DNA of 64,000 nucleotides from Trebonia sp963759545 (lineage in GTDB: Bacteria; Actinomycetota; Actinomycetes; Streptosporangiales; Streptosporangiaceae): assembly GCA_963759545.1 (NCBI GenBank), contig CAVXAB010000043.1, forward strand, positions 8,476 to 72,475. The letters run 5' to 3'. Every line of letters begins with the position of its first letter. The stretch's first letter is position 1. The notes under the pieces were generated by a model. The model saw nothing but the letters and a program-made list of their open reading frames with translations. It was not told where the DNA came from and did no database searches. Shown piece after piece: positions 1 to 8,041 of this stretch. The translations under genes and the position numbers were made by a program.

Positions 1-879
1 TGGTCGACCGCGTAGCGGATGAGCTGGTCGATCATCGCGCGGTTCGCGCGCGATGCCGTAGGGCATGGGGTCGGCGCCGGTGATCTCCGCGACCCGCAGG
101 TACATGCGGTCGGCGGGCCCAGGATCGGCGATCGCGCCGCCGGTGAGTGCGGCCACGTAGCGGTTCTTCGCCGCCGCGTACGCGGTGAACAGGTCCGCGG
201 CGAGGCCGGGGTGCGCGGCGAGCAACTCGTCCTTGACGACCACCAGGTGGTTGATCGGGTACAGGCCGCGCTCGCGCAGCGCGCGGTAGCCTGCCTCGGC
301 CGCGTCAGGGATCAGCGGCACCAGGTCCCGGCGGTCCGCGGGTACGCCGATGCCGGCGGCCAGCTCGCCGGAGGCGACCATGTCGGGAACGTCCTCGCCG
401 GGCGCGACGGGGACGACGTTGGGCGGCGGCACGTACTCGCGCACGTGCTCGTCGCCGGACAGCACCCAGGTGACGCGGCCGAGGTCGACGCCGTACTCGT
501 CGGCCAGGATGCCGCGCGCCCAGACGCCGGTCGTGACCGTGTAGCCGCGGTTGACGCCGACCCGGCGGCCCTCCAGGTCCGTCGGTACCAGGCCGTCGGA
601 CTTCGCGGCGCGCACGATCGCGCCGTGGTGGAAGCCGCGCACCAGGAAGACCGGCAGCGCCGTGAACGGCTTGCCGTGCGCCTTCGCGACGAGGTAGGTG
701 GTGAACGCCATCTCGGTGACGTCGAAGTCGAGGGTGCGCACCATCCGGCGGAAGGCCTGGATGAGGACGGGCACTTCCTCGAAGTTCAGCGTCCACCCGG
801 CGGGCCGCACGGTCCCGTCCTTCAGCGCCTGGGTGGCGCCCTGGGTGCGGGTCACGGCGGTGAGTGTGGACTGTCCCAT
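1..879 (-). CDS. 4,5-dihydroxyphthalate decarboxylase-like protein (3' end outside window, one frameshift)
   Basis: Starts at ATG 879 and runs off the left edge. The visible ~290 residues match the Pht5/4,5-dihydroxyphthalate decarboxylase family, which has a periplasmic-binding-protein fold: MGQSTLTAVTRTQGATQAL at the N-terminus, FDVTEMAFTTYLVAKA around residues 50-65, and RRVGVNRGYTVTTGVWARG near 110. No signal peptide is visible, as expected for a cytosolic enzyme. A one-base shift within the GCGCGCG run at 46-52 is needed to continue into YGIARNRAMIDQLIRYAV, the family's usual end; without it the frame yields unrelated residues. It is divergent from the ADH at 977. Real decarboxylase activity is inferred; related proteins are often labelled ABC substrate-binding proteins. 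Confidence 0.75.
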   Translation of the reverse strand, partial: MGQSTLTAVTRTQGATQALKDGTVRPAGWTLNFEEVPVLIQAFRRMVRTLDFDVTEMAFTTYLVAKAHGKPFTALPVFLVRGFHHGAIVRAAKSDGLVPTDLEGRRVGVNRGYTVTTGVWARGILADEYGVDLGRVTWVLSGDEHVREYVPPPNVVPVAPGEDVPDMVASGELAAGIGVPADRRDLVPLIPDAAEAGYRALRERGLYPINHLVVVKDELLAAHPGLAADLFTAYAAAKNRYVAALTGGAIADPGPADRMYLRVAEITGADPMPYGIAREPRDDRPAHPLRGRP

Positions 880-895
880 GCGCCGCACTCTAGCA

Positions 896-940
896 TGGTA
901 ATCTGTCAGACCAATAGACCTTTCTGGTCGACCAGTGCAC
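896..940. promoter_or_regulatory. Divergent promoter region with CTGGTCGACCAG palindrome
   Basis: The 97-bp gap between two divergent genes is locally A/T-richer than its surroundings and contains the perfect 12-bp palindrome CTGGTCGACCAG at 924-935, about 42 bp before the ATG at 977. The TGGTCGACCA core resembles FadR-type GntR operators (TGGTNNNACCA class). That assignment is inference; no GntR gene lies in the window. Confidence 0.45.
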
Positions 941-976
941 CAAGTAAGACAGGGCACCCAGTAGGGAGCGTCGCTC

Positions 977-2094
977 ATGGCTGAGCAAGTGCTGGCAGCG
1001 GTAAGGACGGGCCCGGGACGCACCGAGCTGCGCGAGTTCCCGATGCCTGACATACCCGAGGACGGAGCGCTACTCAAGGTCGAGGTCGCCGGCATCTGCG
1101 GGACCGACGTGAAGATGTACGCGAAGCCGCCGTTCGCCGCCCCGGTGATCATGGGGCACGAGAACATCGGCGTGATCGACCGCGCGGGCAAGCGCGTTCG
1201 CCGAGCGGCAAGGGGTTCGCGAGGGCGACCGGGTATTCGTCGAGCACTACGTCGGCTGCTTCCAGTGCGACTGGTGCCGGGCGGGGGAGTACCGGCACTG
1301 CGAGCTGACCGACTGGCGGACGAACCCGGACGCGCGCCGCTTCGGGTACACGTCGGCGGACAACCCGTATCACCTGTGGGGCGGGTTCGCGCAGTACATG
1401 TTCCTGCCGTGGAACGCGGTGCTGCACAAGCTGCCGGACGGCCTGTCGCCGGAGCTCGCCGGGCTCGCCACGCCGATGTCCAACGGCATCGAGTGGGCGC
1501 TGTTCGCGGCAGGCGTCGGCTACGACTCCACCGTGCTCATCCAGGGGCCAGGTCAGCAGGGGCTGTCGCAGGCGGTCGCCTGCAAGCAGGCCGGGGCCTC
1601 GCTGATCATCGTCACGGGCACCACGCGGGACGCCGCGCGCCTTGAGATGGCCAGGAAGCTTGGCGCGGACCACGTGATCGACGTGCAGGCCGAGGACCCG
1701 CTGGAGCGGATCATGGCGGTCACCGGCGGCAAGGGCGTGGACGTCGTGCTCGACTGCACCTCGGGCGCGGGGACCGCGCCGGTGCTGCTCGGCGTCGACG
1801 CGCTCAAGCGCCGGGAGGGAACCCTGCTGATCCAGGGTGAGCTGGCCGCGTTCCCCGACTTCCCCGTCAAGAAGGTGACGGAGAAGGCGATCACGATCAA
1901 GAGCGCGCGCGGGCACAGCTACCGCGCGTGCGAGCTCGCCGTGAAGCAGCTCGCGTCCGGGCGCTTCCCGCTCGACCTGCTGGCGACGCACACGTTCGGC
2001 CTGTCCGACGTGGACCGCGCGATCAAGGCGATCGGCGGCACCGGGAGCGAACGAGGACGTCATCCACGTGTCCCTGCTTCCCTGGCGGGCCTGA
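977..2094 (+). CDS. Zinc-dependent alcohol dehydrogenase, MDR superfamily (two apparent frameshifts)
   Basis: Medium-chain dehydrogenase starting at ATG 977 (GGGAG upstream). The N-terminus has the catalytic-zinc segment AGICGTDVKMY and GHENIG. A one-base excess at ~1193 breaks the frame; past it the protein continues as GDRVFVEHYVGCFQCDWCRAG, with the cysteines typical of the structural zinc loop, then a Rossmann part (VLIQGPGQQG, residues ~175-185). A second one-base excess at 2043-2046 separates the body from the proper end VIHVSLLPWRA, stop 2092-2094. With both bases removed the protein is ~371 residues, normal for the family. The reading frame as given instead fuses the C-terminal half to the downstream RraA gene, which I regard as an artefact. 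Substrate unknown. Confidence 0.75.
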
Positions 2095-2096
2095 GC

Positions 2097-2771
2097 ATGG
2101 GAATGGTCGTCCAGCACATTTCCCGTGCCGACCGGGCGGTCACCGACGCGCTCGCGGAGTTCGGCGTCGCCACGGCGCACGAGGCCCTGGGGCGCCGCGG
2201 CCTGCTCGCGCCGTACCTGAACCCGGTCTACCCGGGCGCCCAGGTCGCTGGCACCGCGGTCACGGTCAGCGTCCCGCCGGGCGACAACTGGATGATCCAC
2301 GTCGCCGTCGAGCAGTGCGCGGACGGCGACATCCTCGTGGTCGCACCCACGTCACGGTGCGACGACGGGTACTTCGGCGAGCTGCTCGCCACCGCGCTGC
2401 AGGCGCGCGGCGTGCGGGGCCTGGTCATCGAGGCGGGCTGCCGTGACGTCCGCGAGCTGACCAGGATGAGGTTCCCTGTCTGGTCCAGGTGCGTGTCCGC
2501 GGCCGGCACCGTGAAGGAGACGCTTGGCGACGTCAACGTCCCGCTGGTGTGCGGCGGCCAGCTCATCCAGCCGGGCGACGCGATCGTCGCCGACGACGAC
2601 GGGTGCGTCGTGGTGCCCCGCCTGGAGGCGCCCGCGGTGCTTGCGGCATGCCAGGCCAGGGCGCGGAAGGAAGAGGCGGCCCGCGAGCGGTACGCCGCGG
2701 GTGAACTCAGCCTGGACGTGAGCGGCATGCGCGAGCGGCTGGCGGAGCGGGGCCTGCGCTACGTGAACTAG
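2097..2771 (+). CDS. RraA/HMG-CHA aldolase family protein
   Basis: 224 residues from ATG 2097, two bases after the ADH stop. It matches the RraA-like fold shared by RNase E inhibitor RraA and 4-hydroxy-4-methyl-2-oxoglutarate / 4-carboxy-4-hydroxy-2-oxoadipate aldolases: GDNWMIHVAVEQCADGDILV, then GELLATALQARGVRGLVIEA followed by GCRDVREL, the Arg-Asp pair that binds substrate and metal in the aldolases. In this setting, next to a phthalate-type decarboxylase and tricarboxylate transporter genes, aldolase cleavage of an oxo-dicarboxylate is likelier than RNase inhibition. Probably co-transcribed with the ADH. The exact substrate cannot be read from the sequence. Confidence 0.8.
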   Translation: MGMVVQHISRADRAVTDALAEFGVATAHEALGRRGLLAPYLNPVYPGAQVAGTAVTVSVPPGDNWMIHVAVEQCADGDILVVAPTSRCDDGYFGELLATALQARGVRGLVIEAGCRDVRELTRMRFPVWSRCVSAAGTVKETLGDVNVPLVCGGQLIQPGDAIVADDDGCVVVPRLEAPAVLAACQARARKEEAARERYAAGELSLDVSGMRERLAERGLRYVN

Positions 2772-2837
2772 GCGGGCGGCAGGCCCGGCGTGCCTTAGCG
2801 ATCACGGGGCTTGATCAACGACAGAGGACGGCTACGC

Positions 2838-3680
2838 ATGCGGACATCAGAGACGCGACCCGTTGGGGTGCTTGGCGCCGGCCGGATGGGACTGCCCATC
2901 ATCGGCCACCTGGTCAGGGCCGGATTCCCGGTCGTCGTGTACGACGTCGATCCCGCCAAGCGGGAGACGGTGGCGGGCAAGGGCGCCACGTTCGTGACGG
3001 ACAGCCGCGAAGTCGCGGCGCGCTGCGCCACCGTGCTTGCCTGCGTCGGCTACGAGGAACAGCTCAACGAGCTGATGCTCGGCGGCCGGGAGCTGAGCGA
3101 CGACGGCATGCTCGCGCGGCTGCCGCGCGGTGCGCTCGTCGCGGTGCTCAGCACGGTGTCCGCGGCGGTCATGCGGCGCCTGCACGCGGCGGCCGAGCCG
3201 CGCGGGGTCGACGTCGTGGACGCGCCGGTGTGCCGCGGGTCGTGGGCGGCCGACGCAGGCGAACTGCTGTCACTGCTCGGCGGGACAGCGGACGCGACGG
3301 CGCGGTTCACCCCGGTGGCCCGGGCGTACTCATCCGACGTGATCCGCCTCGGCGATGTCGGCGCCGGGCAGGTCGGCAAGGCCGTCAACAACCTGATCCT
3401 GTGGGCCTGCCTCGTCGCGGACCACGAGGGGCTCGCGCTTGCCGGGCGCTTCGGCGTCGACACCGACACGCTGCGGCAGGCGCTGCAGATCAGCAGCGCG
3501 GCCAATCACGCGCTCGACAACTGGGGCAACCAGACGATGGCGTGGGCCGAGGACGACATGAAGATCGTCCAGGACATGGCCGCGGAGGCCGGCATCGGCC
3601 TGCCGCAGAGCGCGCTCAACCGCGAGGTCTGCCGGGTGCTTAAGCCGCGGCGGTACCGGCTCGGCGAGTACGGGCTCTGA
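2838..3680 (+). CDS. NAD(P)-dependent 3-hydroxyisobutyrate dehydrogenase-like oxidoreductase
   Basis: 280 residues. ATG 2838 is preferred over the upstream TTG 2811 because AGAGGA lies at suitable spacing. The N-terminus has the beta-hydroxyacid dehydrogenase Rossmann motif GVLGAGRMGLPI, the substrate loop DAPVCRGSW sits near residue 130, and the catalytic lysine lies in GAGQVGKAVNN near residue 180. Such enzymes oxidise 3-hydroxy acids, reduce tartronate semialdehyde or reduce glyoxylate-type substrates. It closes the ADH-RraA-HIBADH group and likely handles a downstream hydroxy acid of the same pathway. An 813-bp non-coding stretch follows. Confidence 0.85.
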   Translation: MRTSETRPVGVLGAGRMGLPIIGHLVRAGFPVVVYDVDPAKRETVAGKGATFVTDSREVAARCATVLACVGYEEQLNELMLGGRELSDDGMLARLPRGALVAVLSTVSAAVMRRLHAAAEPRGVDVVDAPVCRGSWAADAGELLSLLGGTADATARFTPVARAYSSDVIRLGDVGAGQVGKAVNNLILWACLVADHEGLALAGRFGVDTDTLRQALQISSAANHALDNWGNQTMAWAEDDMKIVQDMAAEAGIGLPQSALNREVCRVLKPRRYRLGEYGL

Positions 3681-3804
3681 CGCCCTCCTCCAGCCTCACT
3701 CGGCGCCGAGACCCGGGCCCCGCACCGCGTGAAACCGCCGGGCCCGAGTCTCAGCGCCGGCCACTACCTCGTGATAACAGCAAGAAGCGCGAAGCGCCGG
3801 GTCC

Positions 3805-4005
3805 GCGCGTGCCCGTTGCGTCCGGTTTGTTCCGGCGGCGTCGCGGCCAGGCCCATGATCATGTGGATTCCGCAGCTAATAAGATGCGGAATCCACATGA
3901 AAAGCGAAATCACTGTCGATCATGCCGCAGCCCGCGCTCGGGCGCCGCGTGCCAGTCGGCGCACGGCCACTCACGGCCACCACGCATCACTAAGTCAACG
4001 CCATT
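3805..4005 (+). repeat. Dispersed ~200-bp repeat, copy 1, with central hairpin
   Basis: Matches the segment at 28955-29155 over about 200 bases, best around GTCCGGTTTGT, CATGATCATG, CAGCTAATAAG and GCGGAATCCACATG, with a weaker tail ending in AAGTCAACG. The centre is a perfect inverted repeat: CATGTGGATTCCGCA at 3860-3874 pairs with 3885-3899 around a 10-nt loop GCTAATAAGA. The substitutions and small gaps between copies do not preserve a reading frame, so I call it a non-coding mobile or REP-like element. Confidence 0.6.
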
Positions 4006-4044
4006 GTCCTATGCGGCTGTCCTATGCGGCTGCCCTATGCGGCC
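4006..4044 (+). repeat. Tandem triplet of a 13-bp unit
   Basis: GTCCTATGCGGCT occurs at 4006-4018 and 4019-4031, followed by a variant GCCCTATGCGGCC at 4032-4044. It lies directly after the ~200-bp repeat and is absent from copy 2. Confidence 0.6.
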
Positions 4045-4221
4045 CGAATCCCGGCGTAGGCATCGAGCCGGGATAACAGCAACAGGCGCGGAGCGCAGCT
4101 TTTCCCTTGACAGCTCTTCCCTCCACGGATCGCGCCCGGCCACCAGCTAGCGCCCTGATAACAGCAAGAAGCGCGACGCGCAATGCGACCCGTCTGGTTA
4201 CTCAAATTTTACTAAGACGAC

Positions 4222-4249
4222 TTCTTGTAAATGGTATGACCTTATGCCA
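4222..4249 (+). promoter_or_regulatory. 28-nt putative operator/promoter shared with the cupin-MFS operon
   Basis: The 28 nt, with core ATGGTATGACCTTATGCCA, recur in reverse complement at 13010-13037 with a single mismatch. The embedded TGGTATGACC fits the TNGTNNNACN pattern of FadR-type GntR operators. It lies in an AT-rich island about 245 bp upstream of the TctA-TctB start and is preceded by TTGTAA, a possible -35. Function is inferred from recurrence and position. Confidence 0.55.
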
Positions 4250-4493
4250 TGATCGGTTGATCGGGCGCACACCACGCCCTTTCCCGATCCGCCGGCCGGG
4301 TCGGCCCGCTTAGACCCCGCACGGCGGGCGGCCCGCCCTTACCAGCTTCCGTCGCAGTCCGTCGCGCCGTACGGCGCCCGCCCGGCCAGCGGGCGCCGTC
4401 AGTCAGCAGACACCATCACCCGCCCGGGTCGGCTTCCGCGTGCCCGGGCAGACCGCCCGCGGGCGCCGCCCTGGGCAGCGAGATAGGGTCCCG

Positions 4494-6842
4494 ATGACGC
4501 ACGATCTGTTTTCCGGCTTTTCGCAACTGCTCACGCCCGAAGCCATCGGGCTGCTGTTCGTCGGCATGGCGATCGGCATGTTCATGGGCATGCTCCCCGG
4601 CATGGGCGTGTCGCTCGCGCTCAGCCTGATGCTGCCGTTCCTGTACCACATGAGCGTGATCCCCGCGATCACGCTGATGCTCGCCACGCAGGCGGCCTCC
4701 TACTACGCGGCCTCGATCACCGCCATCTTGCTGAACACGCCGGGCGCGCCCGAGTCGTACCCGACCACGCTTGACGGGTTCCCGATGGCACAGCGCGGCG
4801 AGGCGGGCCGCGCCCTGGCCATCTCGGCCGCATCGACGTGGGCCGGCGGCTGGATCGCCTGCGCGGTGCTGCTCGCGCTGCTGCCCGTGTCCGGCTCGCT
4901 GGTGAACGTGTTCCACCCGCCGGAGTTCGTCGCCATCATCATCCTGGCGCTCGTGCTGATCGGCGGCACGGGGGAGAGCACCTCAAGCGGCAAGGTCATC
5001 TTGTCCGGCGCGATCGGGCTGATGTTCTCGTTCATCGGCGCCGACCCGGTGACGGGGATCGACCGGTTCACGTTCGGCAACGTCGCGCTGATGAGCGGAC
5101 TCAACGTCGTCCCCTTCGCGCTCGGCGTCTTCGCCATGACCCAGATGGTCGTGATGTACGGCCGCAACGAGTCGGTCGCCGCCGGCCAGCAGGCGATGCT
5201 GCGCGACGCTTTCCGCCGCCAGGTCGGCGAGGGCCTCGGCGACGCGGCGAGGTCCTGGATCCATATCCTGCGCTCGGCGCTTGTCGCCAGCGTGCTCGGC
5301 CTCATCCCCGGCATCGGCGGCTTCAGCGCCAACTTCATCTCCTACAGCCTCGGGCGGCAGGTCTCGCGGAAGTCTGGCGAGTTCGGCACCGGCGTCCCGG
5401 CCGGCATCGCCTCCGCCGAGGGGTCATCGCTCGCGAAGGAGGTGGGCTCCCTGGTCCCCGCCGTCGCGCTTGGCCTGCCGTCAGGCGTCGGCATGGTCAT
5501 CTTCATCGCGGCGCTGTCGATCCTCGGCATCCAGCCGGGACCGACCCTGCTCCGCTCCGAGCCGTCGCTGCCTTACTCGATGATGTGGGTGATGGCCATC
5601 GCCGGGCTGCTGTCCTGCGCCGTCGGCCTGGCCATCACCCCGTGGCTCAGCCGGGCGACGAACGTGCGCGGCCCCGTCATGATGCCCGTCATCGTCTCGC
5701 TCGCGGTGCTCGGCAGCTTCGCGGCCGTGACCGGCTTCGTCGGGGTCGTCGAGCTTGGCGTGTTCGCCGTCGTCGGCGTGGTGCTGCGCAAGCTCGGCTA
5801 CTCCCTGGCGGCGATGACCATCGGCCTCGTGCTCGGCGGGACGTTCGCCGACAACCTGCACCTGACGCAGAGCATCTACGGCTGGGGGTTCATCACGAGC
5901 AGCCCGCTGGCCGACGTGTTCCTCGTCATCAGCGTCGTCCTGCTCGCGCTGATCACGTGGCGCGGGCGCCGCGGCCGGGCCGTGGTCACCCCCGAGCGCG
6001 CGGCGCGCGGCCCGCGGCCGCCGCACCCGGTCCTTGAGCCGGCGACCGAGGCCGTGATCGCCGTCGTGTCGGTCGGCTACATGATCATCGCCCTCGGCTA
6101 CCCCGCGGACGCGGGCCGTGTGCCCGCCATCATCGCGGCCATCGCCGCCGCCGTGGTCCTGTTCCGGCTGGCGTCCCGCGGGGTCGGCGTGCTCCGCCAG
6201 CGGACAGTGCGTCACGCGACGGGGCGCCACGGGGCGGCCGGCGGCCCGGCCCCCGAGCGCTTCGACGCCGTGCCCGGGCCCGTGGACGCCGTGCCCGGGC
6301 CCGTGGACGCCGTGCCTGAGGCGCTGGCCGCCGAGTTGGCGGCGGTCCTCGCCGGCCAGGACGCAGGGCCGGGACGCGAAACGATGGAAGCCCTGGCTGG
6401 CCACGACGGCGAGGCGCGGGGCGGACTTGGGAGCCAGCCGAAGTCGTTCGGGCGAGAGCGGGAGCCGAGGCCGACGCGGGCCAGTCTTCCGGCCGCTGTG
6501 CCGCGGGAGCTTGGGCCGCAGGAGACCGGGCCGCAGACGACCGAAGCGCAGGGGAGCGGGCATCCGGCCGCGGACCAGCCGGCGCAGGGGCGCCGCTGGC
6601 GCCGGACGGCGCGCGAATTCGCCGCGCTCGGCTGGATCTGGGCCGCGGTGGGCGCGAGCTACCTGTTCGGCTTCGAGATCGGCGTGCCCGTGGTCGCCGC
6701 CGCGTACTGCCTGACCTCGGTCGAGTGGAACCGCCGCTGGCAGCGCCTGGCGTACGCGGGGGTGGTGACCGGCACGTGCTTCGCGATCGCCTACGCATTC
6801 ATATCCCTGTTCAGCCTCACCTTCTCCGGGGTCTTGATCTGA
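4494..6842 (+). CDS. Tripartite tricarboxylate transporter TctA-TctB fusion protein
   Basis: 782 residues from ATG 4494. Residues ~1-500 are a TctA large permease subunit: MGMLPGMGVSLALSLMLPF, AILLNTPGAPESYPTTLDGF, and a second copy-like region GLIPGIGGFSANFISY, with about ten or more membrane segments. Residues ~520-565 (two hydrophobic segments, VIAVVSVGYMIIALGYP onward) and ~710-780 (FAALGWIWAAVGASYLFGF onward) together look like the four-helix TctB small subunit. About 150 hydrophilic Pro/Glu/Arg-rich residues, with a tandem PGPVDAV repeat, separate the two halves. TctA and TctB are usually separate proteins. It probably couples proton or sodium flow to uptake of a carboxylate delivered by the TctC protein downstream. 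Confidence 0.88.
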   Translation: MTHDLFSGFSQLLTPEAIGLLFVGMAIGMFMGMLPGMGVSLALSLMLPFLYHMSVIPAITLMLATQAASYYAASITAILLNTPGAPESYPTTLDGFPMAQRGEAGRALAISAASTWAGGWIACAVLLALLPVSGSLVNVFHPPEFVAIIILALVLIGGTGESTSSGKVILSGAIGLMFSFIGADPVTGIDRFTFGNVALMSGLNVVPFALGVFAMTQMVVMYGRNESVAAGQQAMLRDAFRRQVGEGLGDAARSWIHILRSALVASVLGLIPGIGGFSANFISYSLGRQVSRKSGEFGTGVPAGIASAEGSSLAKEVGSLVPAVALGLPSGVGMVIFIAALSILGIQPGPTLLRSEPSLPYSMMWVMAIAGLLSCAVGLAITPWLSRATNVRGPVMMPVIVSLAVLGSFAAVTGFVGVVELGVFAVVGVVLRKLGYSLAAMTIGLVLGGTFADNLHLTQSIYGWGFITSSPLADVFLVISVVLLALITWRGRRGRAVVTPERAARGPRPPHPVLEPATEAVIAVVSVGYMIIALGYPADAGRVPAIIAAIAAAVVLFRLASRGVGVLRQRTVRHATGRHGAAGGPAPERFDAVPGPVDAVPGPVDAVPEALAAELAAVLAGQDAGPGRETMEALAGHDGEARGGLGSQPKSFGREREPRPTRASLPAAVPRELGPQETGPQTTEAQGSGHPAADQPAQGRRWRRTAREFAALGWIWAAVGASYLFGFEIGVPVVAAAYCLTSVEWNRRWQRLAYAGVVTGTCFAIAYAFISLFSLTFSGVLI

Positions 6843-6930
6843 TCCCGCGTCCGGCTGGCCCGGCCTCACGGGCCGTCACGTCACCATCGCACGAACCGTC
6901 AGCATCGCCGTGAAAACGAAAGGCAGAAAA

Positions 6931-8031
6931 ATGTCCGAGCACGCCACGCGATACACAAGATCGAATGCGTCACGAAGGCGGGTCGCGGCCGTCGCGATCG
7001 CGGCGGTGTCCGCCGCCTTGCTCGCCGCCTGCTCGTCCGGCTCGTCGTCCGGGTCAGGGAGCGGCACGGCGGCGAGCGGCGGCGGGGGCGCCGGCTACTT
7101 CAAGGGCAAGACCATCACGCTCATCTCCCCGGACAGCCCCGGCGGCAGCTACGACTCCTACGCCCGGCTGTTCGCGCCGTACCTGGGACAGGAACTCGGG
7201 GCCACGATCAACGTCGAGGACGTCTCCGCGGCGGGGACGCTCCAGGGCAGCAACCAGATGGCGGCGGCCGCGCCGAACGGGCTGACCATCGGCATGGTGA
7301 ACGTGGGCGGCGACATCGCCAGCCTCGTGGAGAAGCAGCCGGGCCAGACCTTCAACATGGCGAAGCTGAGCTGGATCGGCCAGCCCGCCCAGATACCGAA
7401 CGCGCTCGTCACCCAGCCGGGCTCCGCTGTGCAGAGCTTCTCCGGGATGCTGCACTCCACGGGCGGCAACGTCACCGTGCTCGACATCCGCAACGGCATC
7501 GGGGACATGCTCAACCGGGTGATCTACGGCGCGTTCGGCGTCCCCCACCAGCTGGACACCGGCTTCGAGGCCACCTCGGCGCTCAAGCAGGGCTTCCTGG
7601 CCAAGGACGGGCAGACGATCCTCGAGGCCATGTCGACGCTCTACCCGCTGATCTCAGGCAATGAGGCGAAGCCGCTGCTCGTCATCGGGCCGGTCTCGCT
7701 GTCGAGCTACCAGAAGGTGCTCAGCGGCGTGCCCACCCTGGAGAGCGAGATGTCGTCGGCGGCGCTGTCCGGGAGCAAGGAAGCGGCGGTCAAGGAGGCG
7801 CTCGCGCTGAGCGACCTGTCCGACGACTTCGCCGCGCCCGCCGGCCTGCCCGCTTCCGAGCTGGCGACGCTGCGGCAGGCGTTCAGCCAGGCCGCGAGCC
7901 TGCCCGCGCTGAAGGCCCAGGCGGTCAAGGAATCGCTGCCGCTGTCGTTCATCGGCGGCGCCACGGTGTCGGGTCAGGTCAACACCGCGCTTGCCAACTC
8001 GACCTCGATCGCCGCGTACGTCAACCAGTAG
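6931..8031 (+). CDS. TctC-type substrate-binding lipoprotein of the tricarboxylate transporter
   Basis: 366 residues; ATG 6931 is chosen because AAAGG precedes it at good spacing. A basic N-terminus and hydrophobic stretch end in the lipobox LLAAC (Cys34), followed by a Ser/Gly-rich linker, so it is a membrane-anchored extracytoplasmic lipoprotein. The mature part begins FKGKTITLISPDSPGGSYD, the Bug/TctC-family first strand and ligand loop. It should deliver a carboxylate to the TctA-TctB fusion encoded 88 bp upstream. Only 10 bp separate its stop from the bicupin start, so the genes are likely one transcript. Confidence 0.88.
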   Translation: MSEHATRYTRSNASRRRVAAVAIAAVSAALLAACSSGSSSGSGSGTAASGGGGAGYFKGKTITLISPDSPGGSYDSYARLFAPYLGQELGATINVEDVSAAGTLQGSNQMAAAAPNGLTIGMVNVGGDIASLVEKQPGQTFNMAKLSWIGQPAQIPNALVTQPGSAVQSFSGMLHSTGGNVTVLDIRNGIGDMLNRVIYGAFGVPHQLDTGFEATSALKQGFLAKDGQTILEAMSTLYPLISGNEAKPLLVIGPVSLSSYQKVLSGVPTLESEMSSAALSGSKEAAVKEALALSDLSDDFAAPAGLPASELATLRQAFSQAASLPALKAQAVKESLPLSFIGGATVSGQVNTALANSTSIAAYVNQ

Positions 8032-8041
8032 GAGGCTGTTA

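Larger units (their letters stand above)
3773..4181 (+). repeat. Three 25-nt direct repeats (GATAACAGCAAGAAGCGCGA type)
   Basis: Units lie at 3773-3797, 4072-4096 and 4157-4181, all beginning GATAACAGCAA and ending in GCGC; units 1 and 3 differ at only one or two positions. They flank the hairpin repeat and precede the AT-rich promoter patch. Similar bases extend a little upstream of units 1 and 3 (CCGGCCAC). They could be repeated binding sites or ends of decayed insertions. Confidence 0.55.
3681..4493. other. 813-bp intergenic region rich in repeats, upstream of the tct genes
   Basis: No convincing gene. It contains a ~200-bp dispersed repeat with a strong hairpin, three 25-nt direct repeats, a 13-bp tandem triplet and an AT-rich patch (4200-4260) that carries a putative operator/promoter; each is listed separately. 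Short ORFs here have poor codon use and follow the repeat rather than a conserved protein. Confidence 0.7.

Noticed and set aside
1149..2300. 383-codon open frame on the minus strand
   Set aside because: It is the antisense shadow of the ADH and RraA genes; composition is Arg/His/Gly-rich and no family motif appears.
1398..2771. Natural ADH-RraA fusion protein
   Set aside because: The frame joins them only because of a one-base excess at ~2045; the alternative frame gives the canonical ADH end HVSLLPWRA and a stop, followed at once by the RraA ATG.
3860..3899. Rho-independent terminator of the HIBADH gene
   Set aside because: The hairpin is 180 bases past the stop, is not followed by a T-tract and belongs to a dispersed repeat.
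3809..4150. Small protein encoded by the dispersed repeat (similar ORF near 28960)
   Set aside because: Similarity is seen in more than one frame and gaps shift the frame, so it reflects DNA repeat identity, not a protein.
5481..6869. 462-codon open frame on the minus strand
   Set aside because: Antisense to the TctA-TctB fusion; low-complexity Arg/Gly/His composition and no domain.
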